40,412 nt of DNA from Hydrogenophaga sp. 2FB (GTDB taxonomy: Bacteria; Pseudomonadota; Gammaproteobacteria; Burkholderiales; Burkholderiaceae_C), in NCBI RefSeq assembly GCF_005503365.1, contig NZ_SCML01000056.1:1-40412 (forward strand), in the 5' to 3' direction. The notes under the pieces were generated by a model. It was not told the origin of the DNA. It did not search any database and worked only from the letters and a program-made list of their open reading frames with translations. A program made the translations under genes and the position numbers. Below, piece after piece: positions 14,989 through 23,342 of the stretch. Position 1 is the first letter of the stretch; each line of letters starts with the position of its first letter.

Positions 14989-16604
14989 AGGTTCACCGGT
15001 TCCTTGAATTCGCCCCATTGCTCTTTCAGGCGTGCCACCATTTCGCCGACGGTGGCGTAGGCATGGCAGCACTCCACGAGGTAGGGCATGATGTTTTCGC
15101 GGTCCTTGGCGGCCGCGGCGGACAGCCTGGCCAGCGACCGATCGACCGCCGACGGGTCGCGCGTGTCGAGCACCCGCTGGTACTTGTCGAGCGCGCGCTG
15201 GGCCACGGTCGGATCGAGCGTGAACACGTCGCCGACCTTGATCTCTTCGTCCACTTTCTTGAAGTGGTTCTGGCCAACGATCACGTTGCGCCCCGAGTCC
15301 GTGTCGAGCTTTCGCTCCAGCCCGCGCTCGGCGAGCCGCAACTGGATCCACCCGTCTTCAATGGCGCGGACCACGCCGCCATACGCATCGATCTCGCCCA
15401 TCACCTGGGTGATATGCTGCTCCATCCGGTCGGTGTGCTGCTCCAGGAAGTAGCTGCCGCCGAGGGGGTCGACCGTGCGCCCGATGCCACTCTCGAAGGC
15501 GATGATCTGTTGCGTGCGCACGGCCAACTCGGCCGAGAACTCGGTGGGAATCTGGAAGGCTTCGTCGAACGCGCAGGTGAAGATGGACTGCGCGCCACCC
15601 AGCACCGCCGCCATCGTTTCCACCGCCACGCGCACGACGTTGTTGTAGGGCTGCGGCGCCACCAGCGAGGAGCCGCCACACACCACGCCGAAGCGGAAGT
15701 GCTGCGCCTTCGCATCCTGCACGCCATAGCGCTCCTTCATCAGACGCGCCCATAGCCGGCGACCGGCGCGGAACTTCGCGATCTCGTCGAAGAAGTCCAT
15801 GTGCACGTAGAAGAAGAACGACAGGCGCTTGGCGAACTTCTCCACATCGCCGCCGCGCGCGCGCAGCTCGTCCACGTAGGCCAGGCCGTTGGCCAGCGTG
15901 TAGGCCATCTCTTCGGCCGCCGTCGCACCGGCGTCGCGCACGTGGGCGCCCGCGATGCTGATCGGGTTGAAGCGCGGTGACACGTCGTTGGAGTAGAGGA
16001 TCGAGTCCGCGATCAGGCGCATCGACGGGCGCACCGGGAAGATCCAGGTGCCGCGCGCGACGTACTCCTTGAGGATGTCGTTCTGGATCGTGCCGGTGAG
16101 CTTGGCGCGTGGCACGTTCTGCTTGTCGGCCACCGCGAGGTACATCGCGTAGACGATCGCGGCTGTGCCGTTGATCGTGAACGAGGTCGAGATTTTCGAC
16201 AGGTCCAGGTCCTTGAAGAGGATTTCGGCTTCGCTCAGGTTGGACAGCGACACGCCGACCTTGCCGATCTCCGGCCGCGCCATCGGGTGCACGGGGTCAA
16301 GGCCGCACTGGGTCGGCAGATCCAGCGCGACCGACAGGCCGGTCTGGCCTTTTTCCAGCAGGAACTTGTAGCGTTCGTTGCTTTCCTCGGCGGTGCCGAA
16401 GCCCGAGTACTGGCGGATGGTCCAGAGCCGGCCCTGGTAGCCGTCCGGGAAGATGCCGCGGGTAAAGGGATAGGCGCCCGCCTCACCGACGTGGTCGGCC
16501 TGCACGGCCTCGGGGCCCACGCTCACGGGCACGTCGATGCCGCTCGGGCTGACGGGACGCAGCTGGGGTTCCATATCGGGCACGCCCGGGTTCATGCCGC
16601 TCAT
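14985..16604 (-). CDS. Large subunit of split B12-dependent acyl-CoA mutase 1
   Basis: A 539-residue TIM-barrel substrate subunit of the methylmalonyl-CoA mutase family, catalysing radical 1,2-carbon-skeleton rearrangement of an acyl-CoA with the adjacent small subunit. Aligned by eye to methylmalonyl-CoA mutase, Tyr66 ('WTIRQYSGFGTAEESN') equals Tyr89, and Arg184 ('KEYVARGTW') equals Arg207, which binds the free carboxylate. His221 equals catalytic His244, but the preceding Tyr243 is Ala220 ('IAGAHVRDAG'). 'DLPTQCGLDPVHP' also differs from the usual 'GYDSDHP'. A dicarboxylic, malonyl/succinyl-type CoA with a bulkier side group is inferred. The ATG at 16604 follows GAGGAGCG and overlaps the crotonase stop by four bases. 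Confidence 0.92.
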   Translation of the reverse strand: MSGMNPGVPDMEPQLRPVSPSGIDVPVSVGPEAVQADHVGEAGAYPFTRGIFPDGYQGRLWTIRQYSGFGTAEESNERYKFLLEKGQTGLSVALDLPTQCGLDPVHPMARPEIGKVGVSLSNLSEAEILFKDLDLSKISTSFTINGTAAIVYAMYLAVADKQNVPRAKLTGTIQNDILKEYVARGTWIFPVRPSMRLIADSILYSNDVSPRFNPISIAGAHVRDAGATAAEEMAYTLANGLAYVDELRARGGDVEKFAKRLSFFFYVHMDFFDEIAKFRAGRRLWARLMKERYGVQDAKAQHFRFGVVCGGSSLVAPQPYNNVVRVAVETMAAVLGGAQSIFTCAFDEAFQIPTEFSAELAVRTQQIIAFESGIGRTVDPLGGSYFLEQHTDRMEQHITQVMGEIDAYGGVVRAIEDGWIQLRLAERGLERKLDTDSGRNVIVGQNHFKKVDEEIKVGDVFTLDPTVAQRALDKYQRVLDTRDPSAVDRSLARLSAAAAKDRENIMPYLVECCHAYATVGEMVARLKEQWGEFKEPVNL

Positions 16605-17380
16605 GTCGCGCTCCTCGCCAGAAACTTGTCCGACGCGCGCCAGTGGTCGTCGTGCAGCCAGGTGTTGAGCACCTGCTGCCGTTCGACGGCGCGGCGTGCC
16701 TCGTAGGAAGCCCCCTGGCGCCAGGCCGTGGTCTGCGCCTTGATGCCGCGCAGCACCTGGGGTGCGCATGCGAGCAAGGGCTCCAGGAACGCCTGCACAT
16801 CCTTGCCTGCGGGGCCATCGGTGGACAGCGCATCGGCCAGGCCCCACTGCAGCGCCTGTGGCGCGTCGATCAGCTCGCCACGGCCCATCATCCGCATGGC
16901 CCGCGCGCCGCCCACCAGCTGGCACAGATCCGGACCACCACCCCATGCCGACGAAATGGCCAGGCGTGCCTGGATGAAGCCGATGCGCGCGTGGCTGGCC
17001 TGTATGCGCATGTCGCACGCCAGGGCCAGTTCGGCGCCGCCGCCAATCGCGTCGCCGTTCAGGTACGCCAGCACGGGCACCGGGCAGGTGCGCACCGCGT
17101 CGAGCGCCACACGCGATTGCTCGGCCATGTCGATCGTCGCGGACGCGTCGCGCACCGAAGACAGCTCGACCAGATCGCCCCCCGCGGCGAAGAACCGCTC
17201 ACCGGCGCCGGTCAGAACGATGAAGCGTGTGTCCGGCCGCACGCCAGCCGCTGCCACGGCGTGCCCCAGATCGGCGAGCACGCCCCGGGCGAGCGCATTG
17301 TGCTTCTGCGGCCGGTCGATCGTGATCCGCACGACGCCACCGGCCTGCTCCTCCACTGTGATGTCCTTGCTTGTTTGCAC
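16601..17380 (-). CDS. Crotonase-family protein with altered active site
   Basis: A 259-residue enoyl-CoA hydratase/isomerase-family protein, first gene of the left arm. The oxyanion-hole segments 'FFAAGGDL' (63-70) and 'GDAIGGGAELALACD' (109-123) are present. Of the two hydratase glutamates, Glu117 is kept but the second position reads Gln137 ('IGFIQARLAISSAWGG'). The Trp-Gly-Gly after it recalls crotonase-fold decarboxylases and isomerases. It may therefore decarboxylate or isomerise a CoA ester made by mutase 1 rather than hydrate an enoyl-CoA. An operator-like palindrome lies about 65 bases upstream. Confidence 0.88.
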   Translation of the reverse strand: MQTSKDITVEEQAGGVVRITIDRPQKHNALARGVLADLGHAVAAAGVRPDTRFIVLTGAGERFFAAGGDLVELSSVRDASATIDMAEQSRVALDAVRTCPVPVLAYLNGDAIGGGAELALACDMRIQASHARIGFIQARLAISSAWGGGPDLCQLVGGARAMRMMGRGELIDAPQALQWGLADALSTDGPAGKDVQAFLEPLLACAPQVLRGIKAQTTAWRQGASYEARRAVERQQVLNTWLHDDHWRASDKFLARSAT

Positions 17381-17442
17381 GGTGTCTTGTCTCCATCGGG
17401 TTGTTGCGTGCTGATGCTAAGAACCCGCATGCCCAATGACAA

Positions 17443-17457
17443 GAACGAACGTTCGGT
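17443..17457. promoter_or_regulatory. Putative TetR operator in the crotonase-iclR gap
   Basis: GAACGAACGTTCGGT includes the perfect 10-bp palindrome CGAACGTTCG (17446-17455). It lies upstream of the minus-strand mutase 1 operon and on the far side of iclR. It fits the ACGAACGNTCG motif found at three other promoters in the window. Confidence 0.55.
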
Positions 17458-17559
17458 ATTTCGAACATAATCCCGTGGCGAAAGAAAAGCAGGGCGGATG
17501 AACCCGATTTGTTCAACCGGCCGAACTTCGGCGGGTTGACGTGCATGGAAGGAAGCGCG

Positions 17560-18312
17560 ATGTCCGGTGTGAATGTGACGGCGATCGAGAGAATGATCGA
17601 CATCTTCGAAGCGTTCCAGGCCAGCCAGCGGCCCCTGTCGCTGACCGACCTGTCAGAGGTGGTGGGCATTCCCAAGAGCACCTGCCATGCCATCGTCGCG
17701 ACGCTGATGGCGCGCGGCTACCTCTACACGCTCAGTCGACCGCGTGCCCTCTATCCCACCAAGCGCATGTATGACGTGATGCGTGACGTGTTTGCGAAGG
17801 ACCCCTTGATCGAACATGTCACGCCGGTGCTGGAACGCTTGCGCGACGCCACCCGCGAAACCGTGATCCTCGGCAAGCGGCAGGGAGATTCCGTCATCTA
17901 CCTCCAGGTCATCGAGGGGCATCACGCCATTCGCTACTCAGCCAAGCCCGGGGAGTTCAAGCCACTGCATTCGAGTTCCATTGGCAAGGCCTTGTTGGGC
18001 AGCCTGAAGGAACCGGAATTGCGGGCCTGGCTGGAAGGCCGGGAACTGGCCCCCATCACCCCCGCCACGAAAACCGGGCACGACGCACTGGTCCAGGATG
18101 TGCTGGAGAGCCGAAAGATGGGCTACTTCGTGACGCGCGGCGAGAACGTGAGCGACGTGTGGGCGGTGGCGGCCTTCCTCACGCTCAACAACGAAACGCT
18201 GGCCGTGGCCGTGGCCGGCCCAAGACACCGCATCGAGGGCAACGTGGTCGAGTGCGCCAATCTGCTGGTGGCGACCTGCAGCTTCCTGGCGCGCCAACAG
18301 GCGCGTGCCTAG
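17560..18312 (+). CDS. IclR family transcriptional regulator
   Basis: A 250-residue IclR-type regulator. The N-terminal winged helix (about residues 5-65) carries 'LSLTDLSEVVGIPKSTCHAI'. The C-terminal ligand domain includes 'ETVILGKRQGDSVIYLQVIE' and 'HSSSIGKALLGSL'. These proteins commonly control catabolic operons in response to aromatic or small organic acids. The ATG at 17560 is preferred because GGAAGGAAG lies just upstream; ATG 17545 is an alternative. The gene is divergent from the mutase 1 operon and about 170 bases ahead of the transporter operon, so it could control either. Its effector is unknown. Confidence 0.9.
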   Translation: MSGVNVTAIERMIDIFEAFQASQRPLSLTDLSEVVGIPKSTCHAIVATLMARGYLYTLSRPRALYPTKRMYDVMRDVFAKDPLIEHVTPVLERLRDATRETVILGKRQGDSVIYLQVIEGHHAIRYSAKPGEFKPLHSSSIGKALLGSLKEPELRAWLEGRELAPITPATKTGHDALVQDVLESRKMGYFVTRGENVSDVWAVAAFLTLNNETLAVAVAGPRHRIEGNVVECANLLVATCSFLARQQARA

Positions 18313-18366
18313 TGCTCTGAAAAAACTTGCAGCGCGTCCGGTCGTATGTTACCGTTCAATTTATAT

Positions 18367-18384
18367 CAAACGATCGTTCGTTTT
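18367..18384. promoter_or_regulatory. Putative TetR operator before transporter operon
   Basis: CAAACGATCGTTCGTTTT contains the perfect palindrome AACGATCGTT (18369-18378). Its reverse strand reads ACGAACGATCGTTTG, matching the shared ACGAACGNTCG motif. It lies about 100 bases before the first transporter gene. The bases on either side are AT-rich. Confidence 0.55.
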
Positions 18385-18480
18385 TCATGAGGCTTGCGCT
18401 GTGAGAATGAGAAGAACCTGCAACACGCGTTGCGGCATGTTGATGCCTGCCAGCTTTGACACGACGTCGACTGCTGTTGA

Positions 18481-19296
18481 ATGAGGTCCATCGATGCACC
18501 CCTCCTGGAGAATCCGCTGCTTGAAGTGGCCGACCTGCAACTGGGTTTCGGCGGCATACGGGCACTGGCAGGCGTTTCGCTGACGGCGCGGCGAGGCGAG
18601 ATCACGGCCGTCATCGGTCCGAACGGCGCGGGCAAGACCAGCCTGTTCAACACGATCTCCGGCTTCTACAAACCCCAGCACGGTTGCGTGACGTTCGAGG
18701 GAACGGACGTCACACGCCATAGCGCGCACCGGCGCGCCGAGCTCGGCCTGGCACGCACTTTCCAGAACGTGGCGTTGTTTCGTGGCATGACGGTGCTGGA
18801 CAACATCAAGCTCGGTGGTCACACACGCCTGCACTCGAACCCGTTGTCCGCGATGTGGTATTTCGGCTCGGCACAGCGGGAAGAGATGGCCTTGCGGCGT
18901 CAGATCGAGCGCGACGTGATCGACTTCCTCGAGATCGATCACATCCGGCACTTGCCGGTTGCTGGCCTGTCGTATGGCCTGCAGAAACGCGTGGAGCTGG
19001 CGCGCGCACTGGCGATGCGGCCCAAGGTGCTGATGCTGGACGAGCCGGTGGCGGGAATGAACCGCGAGGAGACGGAAGACATGGCCCGTTTCATTCTCGA
19101 TGTCCAGGAGCAGTGGGGCATCACCGTGCTGCTGATCGAGCACGACATGGGTCTGGTGATGGACATTTCGAACCATGTCGTGGTGCTGAACTTCGGGCAG
19201 GTCATCGGCCAGGGAACGCCGGCACAGGTGCGAACGAACCCGGAGGTGGTGCGCGCCTACCTCGGTGAAACGGCTGCGCAGAAGGTGGCGGCATGA
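18481..19296 (+). CDS. livG: Liv-type ABC transporter ATPase (LivG-like), transporter 1
   Basis: A 271-residue cytoplasmic ATPase of the hydrophobic amino acid uptake family. Walker A is 'GPNGAGKTS' (about 50-58). The signature reads 'LSYGLQKRVELARAL', as in LivG proteins generally, and Walker B is 'VLMLDEPVAGM'. The C-terminal LivG extension is present ('GTPAQVRTNPEVVRAYLG'). It is the first gene of the transporter 1 operon, overlapping the permease gene by four bases. The ribosome-binding site before ATG 18481 is poor, so the start is less certain than the rest. The cargo is probably an organic acid, judging from the catabolic context. Confidence 0.92.
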   Translation: MRSIDAPLLENPLLEVADLQLGFGGIRALAGVSLTARRGEITAVIGPNGAGKTSLFNTISGFYKPQHGCVTFEGTDVTRHSAHRRAELGLARTFQNVALFRGMTVLDNIKLGGHTRLHSNPLSAMWYFGSAQREEMALRRQIERDVIDFLEIDHIRHLPVAGLSYGLQKRVELARALAMRPKVLMLDEPVAGMNREETEDMARFILDVQEQWGITVLLIEHDMGLVMDISNHVVVLNFGQVIGQGTPAQVRTNPEVVRAYLGETAAQKVAA

Positions 19297-20183
19297 ACGA
19301 TTTCGACTGGATCGCGCTGGCCGAATTCAGCGCACTGGGCCTCCTCGCGGGCGGCCTGCAGGCGATGATCGCGCTGGGCTTCGTCCTGATCTACAAGGGA
19401 ACGGGCGTCATCAACTTCGCGATGGGCGAGTTCATGATGCTCGGCGCCTACTTCTTCTATACCGCCAACGTGATGTGGGGCATGCCGACGGTCGCCGCGT
19501 TGCTGCTGTCGCTGGCCGCCGTGGCCGCCTGCGCCGCGCTGATCGAGAGGACGATCTTGCGGCCTCTGTCGGGCCAACCGGTGATCTCGGTGTTGATGGC
19601 CACCATCGGACTCGCGAGCGCGCTCGCCGGCGGGGTGGATGTCGTCTGGGGCGGTGGCAAGAACTACGAGATGCCCACGCTGCTCTCGCGCACGCCCCTG
19701 CACATCGGTGAGGTCATGATCCCGGGCCAGATCCTGTGGAGCTTCGTGCTGGCGGCGCTCATCATCCTGGCCTTCACGCTGTACTTCCGGTATTCGAAGA
19801 CGGGCATTTCCATGCGTGCGGCGGCCAGCGACCCCGTCACCGCCTACGTGCTGGGCATCGACGTGCGCGCCACGCAGCGCCTGACCTGGATGTTTGCCGG
19901 TGTCGTCGGCGCCGTGGCGGGAATCATCGTGGCATCCATCACCAGCCTTTCGCCAGCGATCGGCGGGACCGCTCTGGGCGTGCTCGCCGTCATCATCCTC
20001 GGCGGCCTGGACAGCATCGCCGGCGCCATCGTCGCGGGACTCATCGTGGGGCTGCTGGAGAGCCTCACCGCGGGCTACCTGGGCGGCAAGGTGCGCGACA
20101 TCGTGCCGTATGTGACGGTGCTGATGATCCTTCTGATTCGGCCCTACGGCCTCTTCGGCACGCGGCAAATCGAGAGGTTGTAG
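19293..20183 (+). CDS. livH: Liv-type ABC transporter permease (LivH-like), transporter 1
   Basis: A 296-residue inner-membrane permease with about eight hydrophobic helices. Family landmarks are 'GLLAGGLQAMIALGFVLIYK', 'GVINFAMGEFMMLGAY' near the N-terminus and 'GGLDSIAGAIVAGLIVGLLE' near the C-terminus. The ending 'LIRPYGLFGTR' is typical of LivH. It overlaps the ATPase gene by ATGA and is three bases from the LivM-like gene. It forms the pore with that protein. Confidence 0.93.
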   Translation: MNDFDWIALAEFSALGLLAGGLQAMIALGFVLIYKGTGVINFAMGEFMMLGAYFFYTANVMWGMPTVAALLLSLAAVAACAALIERTILRPLSGQPVISVLMATIGLASALAGGVDVVWGGGKNYEMPTLLSRTPLHIGEVMIPGQILWSFVLAALIILAFTLYFRYSKTGISMRAAASDPVTAYVLGIDVRATQRLTWMFAGVVGAVAGIIVASITSLSPAIGGTALGVLAVIILGGLDSIAGAIVAGLIVGLLESLTAGYLGGKVRDIVPYVTVLMILLIRPYGLFGTRQIERL

Positions 20184-20186
20184 AGT

Positions 20187-21227
20187 ATGAGAATTGGTGA
20201 CTTCCGCGAAAGCTACGCGCACGACGAATCGATCTGGCCCACGCCCGTTCAGCGGGGTTGGCTGTGTGTGCTGGCAACGGCGTTGCTGTTGTTTCCGTTT
20301 GGCGTCAACGGGTACTTCGTGAGCCTGGCGTGCATGCTGGGCATCCACGTGATCGCCGCCACCGGGCTCAACATCATGACGGGCTACACCGGACTGATAT
20401 CGATCGGTCACGCCGCATTCATGGGTGTGGGCTGCTACACGGCGGCTTACTTCGCACAGCGCGGCATGCCGTTCTTCCTGACATTGCCACTGGCTGGCGG
20501 CATGGCGGCGTTGCTCGGCTTGCTGGTGGGCCTGCCCAGCTTGCGCATCAAGGGCCTGTACCTGGCCGTGGCGACCCTGGCCACACAGTTCATCCTGGTC
20601 TATGTGTTCCGCGAATGGGACAGCGTCACCGGCGGTGTGCGCGGTGTGAACGTGCCCAGTGCCAGCCTGTTCGGCTTCGAGTTGCTGAACGACCAGCGGA
20701 TGTATTTCCTCATCGTTCCGGTGGCGGCGTTGCTGCTGGTGGCCGCGCGCAATCTCTTCCGCACACGCGTGGGCCGCGCCTTCATCGCGATCCGCGACAA
20801 GGACATCTCCGCCGAGGTGCTGGGCATCAACCTGCTGCGCTACAAGCTCGCGGCATTCGCCGTTGGCTCGTTCTACGCGGGCGTGGCGGGGGCGTTGCTG
20901 GGTTATTTCTACCGCGCGATGACGCCGGAGTATTTCACGCTCACGCTGTCCATCTTCTATCTCGCCGTGATCATTGTGGGCGGCCTCGGGAGCTTGCTCG
21001 GCACGATCCTCGGAGCGGTGTTCATGACCCTGGTGCCCGAACTGCTGCGGGCCGCGATGAGCGTTGCCACACGCTGGTCGCCCAGCGCCACCGAGATTCT
21101 GAACTCGGTCCAGCAGGTCGTCTTCGGCCTGCTCATCATCGGTTTCCTTGTATTTGAGCCGCATGGACTGCTTGAGGTCTGGCGGCGTGTGCGGCGATTC
21201 TTCCACCTCTGGCCCTTCCGGGCTTGA
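20187..21227 (+). CDS. livM: Liv-type ABC transporter permease (LivM-like), transporter 1
   Basis: A 346-residue inner-membrane permease. After a hydrophilic N-terminus of about 25 residues come some nine to ten helices. The diagnostic LivM segments are 'GLNIMTGYTGLISIGHAAFM', 'LRIKGLYLAVATLA' and 'VGGLGSLLGTILGAVFMTLV'. It follows the LivH-like gene by three bases and precedes the binding-protein gene by 22. No defects were seen. Confidence 0.93.
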   Translation: MRIGDFRESYAHDESIWPTPVQRGWLCVLATALLLFPFGVNGYFVSLACMLGIHVIAATGLNIMTGYTGLISIGHAAFMGVGCYTAAYFAQRGMPFFLTLPLAGGMAALLGLLVGLPSLRIKGLYLAVATLATQFILVYVFREWDSVTGGVRGVNVPSASLFGFELLNDQRMYFLIVPVAALLLVAARNLFRTRVGRAFIAIRDKDISAEVLGINLLRYKLAAFAVGSFYAGVAGALLGYFYRAMTPEYFTLTLSIFYLAVIIVGGLGSLLGTILGAVFMTLVPELLRAAMSVATRWSPSATEILNSVQQVVFGLLIIGFLVFEPHGLLEVWRRVRRFFHLWPFRA

Positions 21228-21249
21228 CTCTGACAACAGGAGACACACC

Positions 21250-22470
21250 ATGAACAACGACAACCATCCCGTCAATCCCTTGCGCCGCCGTGTCATCAAC
21301 GCCGGTCTTGGCGCCGCCGCGCTCGCGGGCTTTCCGTTTCGCGCATCGGTAGCGCAAACGGGCGACATCGTGATCGGCGCCGCCATGCCGATCACCGGCG
21401 TGTTTGCGTTCGCCGGCGTCGGTCTGAACCAGGGCCTGGGCGACTACTGCGACTGGCGCAATGCCCGAGGCGGCGTGGCCGGCCGGCGCCTGCGCTATGT
21501 GGGCGAGGACTCGGGCTACAAGATGGACCAGGAGATGGCCATCTTCAAGAAGCTCATGGGCGAGCACCAGCCGCCCGCGTTCTTTGGCGGCTCCACCGCC
21601 TGGGCCAAGGTGGCCGCCAAGGAAGTCGGCCAGCTGGGCACCACCCTGACCAGTGGGGTCAGCTTCGCGTCGGAACTGGCCGACGCGAAGAGCCACCCGT
21701 ATCACTTCATGGTCGCGCCCACCTACGTCGCGATGGGTGAGATTCTGCTCGAGCACATCAGCCGCAACGCCCGTGGCGCGACCAAGCCGGCGGTGGCCAT
21801 TGTCTACAGCGACACCGAGTTCGGCCGCGATCCGATTCCCGGCATCAAGGCCAAGGCGCAGGCATTGCAGATTCCGGTGGTGATGGAGGTCGTGACCAAG
21901 CCGGGCGCGGTGGACGTGTCGAGCGAAGTGGCCAAGCTGCGCCGGGCCAAGCCCGACTTCGTGATCTTCCACGGCTACGTGTCGGCGCCGATCCCGGAGT
22001 TCATCAAGCAGATGCGCGAGGCGGGCATGAAGGCCACCCCGATGGGAACGATCTGGAGCATGGACAAGACCACCGTCGACACGATGGGCGCCGCGGCCGA
22101 GGGCTGGGTGGGCGTGATGCCCTACCGCTACAGCTACGACACCAAGGACGCGCCGATGATGCAGTCGATGAAGGAGCACGTGGCCAAGGTGCGTCCCGAC
22201 ATGAACTACATCTCGATCTTCAACGTCCACACCTGGCTCGCGGGCATGGCCATCGCGGAGATTGTGGAGCGTTGCCTCAAGGCCGGAAAGCCCTTGAACG
22301 GGGCGAACATGAAAGCCGCCCTGGAGAGCATCGACAACTGGGACACGGGTGGCGTGACGGGTTTGCCGGTGTCGCTGAAGAACCACCAGATCGCCTCCGG
22401 TCGCATCTACGCCTACGACAGCAAGACGAAGCTGCTGCAGCCCGCCAGCGACTGGATCAAGACATCATGA
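21250..22470 (+). CDS. Liv-type substrate-binding protein, transporter 1
   Basis: A 406-residue periplasmic binding protein (peripla_BP_6). The N-terminus 'NPLRRRVINAGLGAAALAGF' has adjacent arginines before a modest hydrophobic stretch, so export may be Tat-like; cleavage is likely near 'ASVAQT'. The first strand 'DIVIGAAMPITGVFAFAGVG' is family-typical. It diverges clearly from the two paralogous binding proteins at 11126 and 35524, so it probably recognises another ligand or another form of it. The ATG at 21250 has ACAGGAGACAC upstream. The stop overlaps the next ATG (ATGA). Confidence 0.92.
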   Translation: MNNDNHPVNPLRRRVINAGLGAAALAGFPFRASVAQTGDIVIGAAMPITGVFAFAGVGLNQGLGDYCDWRNARGGVAGRRLRYVGEDSGYKMDQEMAIFKKLMGEHQPPAFFGGSTAWAKVAAKEVGQLGTTLTSGVSFASELADAKSHPYHFMVAPTYVAMGEILLEHISRNARGATKPAVAIVYSDTEFGRDPIPGIKAKAQALQIPVVMEVVTKPGAVDVSSEVAKLRRAKPDFVIFHGYVSAPIPEFIKQMREAGMKATPMGTIWSMDKTTVDTMGAAAEGWVGVMPYRYSYDTKDAPMMQSMKEHVAKVRPDMNYISIFNVHTWLAGMAIAEIVERCLKAGKPLNGANMKAALESIDNWDTGGVTGLPVSLKNHQIASGRIYAYDSKTKLLQPASDWIKTS

Positions 22471-23342
22471 TCGCGTCCTTCGGGGGCGGTTCCGCTCCCG
22501 CTCAAGTCGCGAAACGTGTGCCGAAGGCCGCCGCCAGCGGCGACTCCATTCTGGTGATCGAGAACATCGAGGTGGTGTACCAGCACACCGTGCAGGTGCT
22601 TCGCGGCTTGTCGCTCTCGGTCCCCAGCGGGCAGATCGTGGCACTGTTGGGGAGCAATGGCGCGGGGAAGACCACGACGCTGAAAGCCATCTCCAACCTG
22701 CTTCCGCTGGAGGTGGGGCAGTTGCGCGCGGGAACGATCCGCTACCTCGGCGAGCGCATCGACGCAACGGCGCCGCATCTGCTCGCCCGACACGGCATCG
22801 CGCATGTGCGCGAAGGCCGGCATGTCTTCGAGGATCTCACGGTCGAAGAAAACCTGATCGTGGCGGGCAATGCGCTCAACGGCCGCAGCGAGAAGCCCGA
22901 CCTGGCCATGATCTACGAGTACTTCCCGCGCCTGAAGGATCGGCGCACCCAGCGCTCGGGCTATCTGTCCGGTGGCGAACAACAGATGCTGGCCATCGGG
23001 CGGGCGCTGATCGGTTTGCCCAAGCTGATGCTCCTGGACGAGCCTTCGCTCGGCCTGGCCCCGCTGGTGGTACAGGACATCTTCAAGATCGTCGCGCGCA
23101 TCAACCGCGAACAGGGCGTGGCCATGCTGCTGGTGGAGCAGAACGCCATGGCCGCGCTGGACATCGCCCACTATGGCTACATCATGGAAGGTGGAAAGAT
23201 CGTGATCGACGGGACGACCGCGAAACTGGCGCAAGACGCCGACGTCCAGCGCTTCTACCTGGGCTACAGCGAAGGCGAGGGGGAGTTGGCGAGCTTCCGC
23301 AACGTGAAGCACTACAAGCGGCGCAAGAGGTGGCTGTCGTGA
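22467..23342 (+). CDS. livF: Liv-type ABC transporter ATPase (LivF-like), transporter 1
   Basis: A 291-residue ATPase. Walker A is 'GSNGAGKTTT' (about 63-72), the signature is 'LSGGEQQMLAIGRAL', Walker B is 'LMLLDEPSLGL', and the family's switch His is replaced by Gln ('LVEQNAMAAL'), as is usual in LivF. The first 27 residues and the basic tail 'NVKHYKRRKRWLS' extend beyond a standard LivF of about 235 residues. The start overlaps the binding-protein stop by four bases, which fixes it. It completes transporter 1 before the acyl-CoA synthetase gene. Confidence 0.92.
   Translation: MIASFGGGSAPAQVAKRVPKAAASGDSILVIENIEVVYQHTVQVLRGLSLSVPSGQIVALLGSNGAGKTTTLKAISNLLPLEVGQLRAGTIRYLGERIDATAPHLLARHGIAHVREGRHVFEDLTVEENLIVAGNALNGRSEKPDLAMIYEYFPRLKDRRTQRSGYLSGGEQQMLAIGRALIGLPKLMLLDEPSLGLAPLVVQDIFKIVARINREQGVAMLLVEQNAMAALDIAHYGYIMEGGKIVIDGTTAKLAQDADVQRFYLGYSEGEGELASFRNVKHYKRRKRWLS

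Noticed and set aside
14572..16604. Mutase 1 as an ordinary housekeeping methylmalonyl-CoA mutase
   Set aside because: It is split into two genes, has Ala in place of the Tyr before the catalytic His, and sits in a CoA transferase/crotonase operon rather than a propionate context.
16605..17018. N-terminal extension of the mutase 1 large subunit
   Set aside because: It covers the crotonase gene in another frame and reads as Arg/Gly-rich noise; the ATG at 16604 overlaps the crotonase stop as in the other gene pairs.
18965..19015. Defective ABC signature (LSYG instead of LSGG) in the first LivG-like ATPase
   Set aside because: LSYG is normal for LivG-type ATPases, so it is not evidence of damage.
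19257..21395. A 712-codon open frame on the minus strand opposite the two permease genes
   Set aside because: It is Asp/His/Gln/Arg-rich with no domain, lies entirely opposite well-supported LivH- and LivM-like genes, and is explained by the GC-rich codon pattern.
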